Positions 41,014 through 44,011 of a stretch of 44,011 bases of DNA are shown piece after piece. Every line of letters begins with the position of its first letter. Position 1 is the first letter of the stretch. The position numbers were made by a program, and so were the translations under genes. The stretch is from UBA11540 sp045536425 (GTDB taxonomy: Bacteria; Bacillota; Clostridia; Oscillospirales; Ruminococcaceae): contig JAZSNN010000029.1 in assembly GCA_045536425.1 (NCBI GenBank), positions 1 to 44,011 on the forward strand. The letters are read 5' to 3'. The notes under the pieces were generated by a model, which worked only from the letters and a program-made list of their open reading frames with translations, had not been told where the DNA came from and did no database searches.

Positions 41014-42066
41014 ATGAAAAATATCGCTAGAATTATCGCAATTGTTCTGGTGCTCTGTATGGCGTTTGTCGGCTGCGGAGAAACCAAAGCTGAGGGCAAG
41101 GTGACTATTGGAGACTACAAAAACCTCACAGTAACCACCTTTGATCCAACTGTTACTCAGGAGGAAATCAATGAGGCTGTCTCTTCTTTCCTTGCTGAAA
41201 ACAAACTGGAAGTAGAGCTCTTGAAACAGGGTGCATCCGCAGGCGACAAGGTTGTCATCGACTTTGAGGGCTTTGTAGACGGTGTCGCATTCGAGGGAGG
41301 AACGGCAACCGATTTTCCGCTCAATTCACTCTGCAACGGAAGCTTCATCGATGGCTTTGAAGAATCCATCGTTGGCAAAAAGGCAGGCGAGTCCTTTACA
41401 GCAGATCTCAAGTTCCCTGATCCCTATCCGAACAACCCCGACCTCGCAGGAAAACCCGTTACCTTTAAAATAACTGTAAAGTCTGTTTACAGAATAGATA
41501 TTCCTGCCTATAATGACGAAACCGTAAGTAAGTATGCAGGTTTTGACACTACAGCGGAATATGAGGAATATCTCGAAGAGCAGCTCTCGCTCGAGAAAGT
41601 AGAAGCAGGTCGCCTCGCTCAGCAAAATGAGATTTGGGCGCAGGTTCTTGCAGTAAGCGAGGTAACAGAGTGGCCTCAGGACAAAATTGACGAATACGTC
41701 GAGGATATGACAGAATACTTCAAGTCATATGCTCAAATGTTCAACGTGAGCTACGCTGACTTCCTTAGAGATTATACAACCCTTGGTACCGAGGCAGATG
41801 CTGAAGCGTATATGATTGAGGAAGCAAAATCAATGATAAAGGATAGCCTTGTAATCTCTGCTCTGGCAAAGGAAAACAAGATAACCTATACAAAAGCAGA
41901 ATACGATGCCTTCGTTGAACAGTATGCTGCTGCAAACTCAATGACTCCTGAAAAAGTAAAGGCTACTTATTCCGAAGAGGATATTGCCGAGGCTGTTTAC
42001 TACGAAAAACTTATGGTTTTGCTCCGTGAACTTGCGGTCGAAGTAGAGCCCAAAACAGAAGAATAA
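41014..42066 (+). CDS. Trigger-factor-like lipoprotein with FKBP domain
   Basis: A 350-residue predicted surface lipoprotein. A signal peptide ends at Cys21 (AFVGC). A linker and a short pre-domain (TVTQEEINEAVSSFL) precede an FKBP-type prolyl isomerase domain at about 70-152 (GDKVVIDFEGFVDGVAFEGG, GFEESIVGKKAGE). The remainder is helical like the trigger-factor C-terminal chaperone domain. The N-terminal ribosome-binding domain of true trigger factor is absent. It probably helps folding outside the membrane, as PrsA does. AAAGG precedes the ATG; the gene is monocistronic. Confidence 0.85.
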   Translation: MKNIARIIAIVLVLCMAFVGCGETKAEGKVTIGDYKNLTVTTFDPTVTQEEINEAVSSFLAENKLEVELLKQGASAGDKVVIDFEGFVDGVAFEGGTATDFPLNSLCNGSFIDGFEESIVGKKAGESFTADLKFPDPYPNNPDLAGKPVTFKITVKSVYRIDIPAYNDETVSKYAGFDTTAEYEEYLEEQLSLEKVEAGRLAQQNEIWAQVLAVSEVTEWPQDKIDEYVEDMTEYFKSYAQMFNVSYADFLRDYTTLGTEADAEAYMIEEAKSMIKDSLVISALAKENKITYTKAEYDAFVEQYAAANSMTPEKVKATYSEEDIAEAVYYEKLMVLLRELAVEVEPKTEE

Positions 42067-42072
42067 AAAACA

Positions 42073-42100
42073 AAGCTGACAGCTTTGTGGCTGTCAGCTT
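42073..42100. terminator. Hairpin between convergent genes
   Basis: AAGCTGACAGC and GCTGTCAGCTT form a perfect 11-bp stem on a 6-nt loop, followed on the plus strand by a T-rich stretch. The right arm includes the end of the phosphodiesterase gene, so it may act in both directions. Confidence 0.75.
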
Positions 42101-42578
42101 ATCTTTTCATTTCGACTATGTTGCAGAATATTCCTTTTTCGGTTATGTCGATGGTGGCATACGTCGGCTGTCGGTCGGCAGGACGCGATACGCTTCCGGG
42201 GCAAACCAAATATAACCCGTCATCATATTTTACATCAGATTTATGGGTGTGACCGTACAAAGCAATGGTCACGCCTCTTTTTCTTGCCGTTTCGGTAAGC
42301 TTGTCCAAAGAATATTTCACGTTATATAAATGACCGTGTGTGCACAAAATCTTCGTACCATCCACATCCATCGTATATTCATCGGGAAGCTGACAGAAAA
42401 AATCACAGTTTCCTCTAACGGCGATAAACTCTTTGTGTGGATACATTTCCCTTAAGGTCAACAGTTCATCTGCACCGTCACCAAGAAAGATAAAAACTTT
42501 TTCTCTTTCGTTTCGACGGACAACCTCTATCGCTTGAAAAATATCACCGTGCGAATCGGAAAAAACAACTATTCTCAC
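42099..42578 (-). CDS. YfcE/MJ0936-type metallophosphoesterase
   Basis: A 159-residue calcineurin-like phosphodiesterase. The metal-binding motifs are in the expected order: FSDSHGD (6-12), GDGADE, VRGNCD, THGH and YGHTHKSD. Family members cleave phosphodiesters in model assays; the natural substrate is unknown. The start codon is GTG at 42578 with a G-rich site upstream. In other Clostridia it often follows the rdgB/XTP phosphatase gene, which is not here. Confidence 0.92.
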   Translation of the reverse strand: MRIVVFSDSHGDIFQAIEVVRRNEREKVFIFLGDGADELLTLREMYPHKEFIAVRGNCDFFCQLPDEYTMDVDGTKILCTHGHLYNVKYSLDKLTETARKRGVTIALYGHTHKSDVKYDDGLYLVCPGSVSRPADRQPTYATIDITEKGIFCNIVEMKR

Positions 42579-42667
42579 AACAAACCACCGCCTTTGTGTC
42601 TACAAAAATAATCTCCTGCATAGAATGAAATGGTATCACAATCCAAAAACAATTTCAAGAGGTAGCT

Positions 42668-42856
42668 ATGAACTTAAACGATATCTCAGATCCTCAAATG
42701 CAGCAAATGCTAAAAAACGCGGGAATATCCAACGAAAAACTAAGCGCAGTAGACAAGGAAAGGCTAAACCAAATTCTTTCCAATCCCGAAGCGGTGCAGA
42801 AGATAATGTCATCTCCTGCGGCACAAGCGCTTTTGAAAAGATTCAAAAAAGATTGA
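42668..42856 (+). CDS. Small soluble protein of unknown function
   Basis: A 62-residue helical, polar protein rich in Gln, Asn and Met (DPQMQQMLKNAGI, LNQILSNPEAVQKI). It has no Cys and no membrane segment. GAGGT lies seven bases before the ATG. I do not recognise it by name. A related low-complexity style (IL-x-P, M-x-x-I) appears in the next gene, 18 bases on, so the two are likely an operon and perhaps partners. An overlapping longer frame at 42625 has no ribosome site. Confidence 0.7.
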   Translation: MNLNDISDPQMQQMLKNAGISNEKLSAVDKERLNQILSNPEAVQKIMSSPAAQALLKRFKKD

Positions 42857-42874
42857 CGGAAGGGAGGAGCATCT

Positions 42875-43231
42875 ATGGATGACCTGTCAGCAAAAATCTC
42901 AGAGCTTCTAAACTCGCAGGAGGGGATAAAACAGATTACCGAAATGGCACAGCAACTTGGAATTGACCCCTCACAGCTTGATGGCGTTTTGGGTAATGAG
43001 GCTCCTCCCAAAAAAGAAAAGCCTTCTCAAGATATGTTTGACGGAATAAATATCGAAACAATCCTAAAGGTTCAAAGAATTATGAACCAAATGACCAGCA
43101 ATAACGATACTGCCCTGCTTGATGCTCTAAAACCGTATATGAGCCCCGAACGTTCGCGAAAAATTGAAGATGCAAAGAGAATAATGAATCTTATGCAGAT
43201 TATACCTCTTATAAACTCAGAGAGGGGATAG
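42875..43231 (+). CDS. Soluble helical protein of unknown function
   Basis: A 118-residue protein without membrane segments. The N-terminal half has STI1-like repeats of small helices (SQEGIKQITEMAQQLGIDPSQL). A Pro/Lys linker follows, then a second helical part ending LMQIIPLINSERG. The preceding gene has the same style of short helices with NPEA and SSPAAQ. AAGGGAGG lies ahead of the ATG. Conservation would be needed to name it; no function is assigned. Confidence 0.7.
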   Translation: MDDLSAKISELLNSQEGIKQITEMAQQLGIDPSQLDGVLGNEAPPKKEKPSQDMFDGINIETILKVQRIMNQMTSNNDTALLDALKPYMSPERSRKIEDAKRIMNLMQIIPLINSERG

Positions 43232-43233
43232 AC

Positions 43234-43365
43234 GTGAATCTTCCATCGAAAACTATACTGGGACTAAAAACCGACGAACTAATCTTGATTATGGTGCTTG
43301 TTGTTCTAATGCGCGAAAACGCAGACCCTAAGCTGATTATAGCGATAGTCTACATAATGTTATAG
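43234..43365 (+). CDS. 43-residue single-helix membrane protein
   Basis: A tiny frame from GTG at 43234 to TAG at 43365. AGAGGGG (43221-43227) gives it a good ribosome site, and it starts two bases after the previous stop. It would encode two hydrophobic stretches split by a charged turn (LIMVLVVLMREN, LIIAIVYIML). The pattern LKTDELILIMVLVVLM resembles short membrane anchors. It is the third gene of a compact operon with 42668 and 42875 and may tether those proteins to the membrane. Confidence 0.6.
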   Translation: MNLPSKTILGLKTDELILIMVLVVLMRENADPKLIIAIVYIML

Positions 43366-43369
43366 CTTG

Positions 43370-43409
43370 TGCCTACGCAGTTGACAAAGCGTAGGCATAA
43401 CTGTAAAAT
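43370..43409 (+). promoter_or_regulatory. Hairpin whose loop holds the -35 box of the next promoter
   Basis: TGCCTACGC (43370-43378) and GCGTAGGCA (43389-43397) form a perfect 9-bp stem. The 10-nt loop contains TTGACA (43381-43386), and TAAAAT follows 17 bases later (43404-43409) with a TG extension. The hairpin ends the small-protein operon without a T-run; the promoter drives the gene at 43453. Confidence 0.6.
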
Positions 43410-43452
43410 AAGAAGACACGCTGTATAAAATGCGAACGGGGAGGACAAACTG

Positions 43453-43764
43453 TTGTTTAAGGATGAAAATACCCGAAAAAACGAAGTGAACCTGCGCGTA
43501 AATCTGCGTACTGCACGCGTTTCGGCAACTATAATGACCGTGTTGATACTTTTCAACTTTTTTTGCGCCCTTTCACCGTTTGATCTTGAATTAGTAGGCG
43601 TAATACTAACGACAGTCTTTCTGTTTATATATGTCAAGTTTTCTATTGCTTGCTCAGAGCTAAAAGACCTCGGCTATAATAGAATTTGGGTCAAACTGTA
43701 TAGGATTGCCGGACTAGCCCTCTATCTCGTTTCTGCACTATTGTGCATGTTGGGCATAGGTTGA
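43453..43764 (+). CDS. Small membrane protein of unknown function
   Basis: A 103-residue integral membrane protein with a charged N-terminus (1-24) and three predicted helices (about 25-42, 48-67, 84-102). The TTG start has GGGGAGGA at 43438-43445. I do not recognise the family. It has its own promoter and lies between the small-protein operon and the rRNA promoters. Confidence 0.6.
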   Translation: MFKDENTRKNEVNLRVNLRTARVSATIMTVLILFNFFCALSPFDLELVGVILTTVFLFIYVKFSIACSELKDLGYNRIWVKLYRIAGLALYLVSALLCMLGIG

Positions 43765-43790
43765 CGGAAAAAAGAAAGTCTTTTCGTCAA
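43761..43790 (+). terminator. Weak hairpin at the end of the membrane-protein gene
   Basis: TTGACG and CGTCAA pair, and AAAA/TTTT extend the stem with one bulged G. The stop codon lies in its left arm. There is no T-run after it, so termination is uncertain. Confidence 0.3.
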
Positions 43791-43799
43791 AAAGCACTG

Positions 43800-43829
43800 T
43801 TGACAAATCACTACAAAAGGTGATATAAT
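43800..43829 (+). promoter_or_regulatory. Upstream promoter of the rRNA-type transcription unit
   Basis: Consensus TTGACA (43800-43805) and TATAAT (43824-43829) are 18 bases apart. No gene follows within the window. Confidence 0.75.
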
Positions 43830-43889
43830 AGTCAAGCTGTCGCAACAAAGGCTGTTGACAAGTAATCTTTAAAAAAGATGAAAAAAGTG

Positions 43890-43918
43890 TTGACAAGAAG
43901 CGATTGATGTGATAGAAT
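43890..43918 (+). promoter_or_regulatory. Downstream promoter of the rRNA-type transcription unit
   Basis: TTGACA (43890-43895), a 17-base spacer and TAGAAT (43913-43918). It follows a second TTGACA at 43855 that lacks a good -10. An A-rich run (43871-43886) lies directly upstream and could act as an UP element. Confidence 0.8.
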
Positions 43919-43928
43919 AAAAAAGCTA

Positions 43929-44011
43929 CCCACCCGAAAGAGTGGGACAGTCTTCGGACCTTGAAAATTGAACAACAACAAGTTACAAGAACTAAACACA
44001 AAAGGCCCTGA
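43929..44011 (+). promoter_or_regulatory. rRNA operon leader with small hairpin and boxA-like motif
   Basis: A short hairpin (CCCAC / GTGGG, about 43929-43946) is followed by ACCTTGAAAATTGAACAA (43958-43975), the kind of sequence found in rRNA leaders of Bacillota and used as an antitermination site. No mature 16S sequence is seen before the window ends, so the rRNA gene itself must lie further right. Confidence 0.65.

Noticed and set aside
42625..42882. An 85-residue frame overlapping the 62-residue gene at 42668
   Set aside because: It is very basic, has no ribosome site and is in conflict with the frame that has one.
1..44011. CRISPR arrays, transposases and restriction or retron-type defence genes
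   Set aside because: No regular spacer repeats and no such protein signatures were seen on either strand. The only mobile-element genes are xis and int.

Overview
The window reads as the chromosome of an anaerobic, spore-forming member of the Clostridia (Bacillota). This rests on the sporulation genes yabP, yabQ, yqfC, yqfD and ylbJ, the rqcP-yabP-yabQ-divIC-yabR order also known from Bacillus, strong AGGAGG-type ribosome sites, frequent TTG and GTG starts, and a group II ECF transporter module. I cannot name the genus; a gut Oscillospirales-like organism is a guess.

Region by region. 1-2035: the end of a Tn916/Tn1549-type integrative element, with a short leader ORF, xis, a promoter inside an inverted repeat, the tyrosine integrase, then repeats and a strong terminator. 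The rest of the element would lie to the left. 2083-3470: an AT-rich accessory stretch with two poorly known genes and a repeat-rich gap. 3474-4259: an esterase on the minus strand. 4368-11055: a complete F-type ATP synthase operon, atpIBEFHAGDC, with its own promoter and terminator. Its c subunit carries two carboxylates in a Na+-type ion site, and its epsilon subunit lacks the C-terminal domain. 11072-15642: envelope genes (CvpA-like protein, a membrane-anchored protein, DUF554, a lipoprotein) and a WYL regulator.

15653-19430: an Mrp-type Fe-S carrier, asnS and a type Ic aspartate aminotransferase. 19442-26134: an operon of eight genes joined by seven consecutive ATGA overlaps (metG, tatD, an RluA-type pseudouridine synthase, an HAD phosphatase, two chromate-transporter halves, a YaiI-type protein, mtnN). 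26159 to about 36976: ruvCAB, glmM, an rRNA-type methyltransferase, ecfA1-ecfA2-ecfT, truA, a DUF5711-like protein, then the rqcP-yabP-yabQ and divIC-yabR sporulation/division block. yabP has its ribosome site buried in a 17-bp hairpin.

36987-44011: a fumarase alpha subunit without its beta partner, a 58-residue cysteine-rich protein, convergent yqfDC, ylbJ with a cysteine-rich small protein, a trigger-factor-like lipoprotein, a YfcE-type phosphodiesterase, a cluster of very small proteins, and finally tandem strong promoters with an rrn-type leader. An rRNA operon probably begins just past the right edge.

Most of the window is housekeeping with clear operon logic. No CRISPR array, tRNA or obvious defence system was seen. 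The best candidates for a second look are the two-carboxylate, short-epsilon ATP synthase, the yabP hairpin, the inverted repeats that enclose promoters, and the extracytoplasmic trigger-factor-like lipoprotein.
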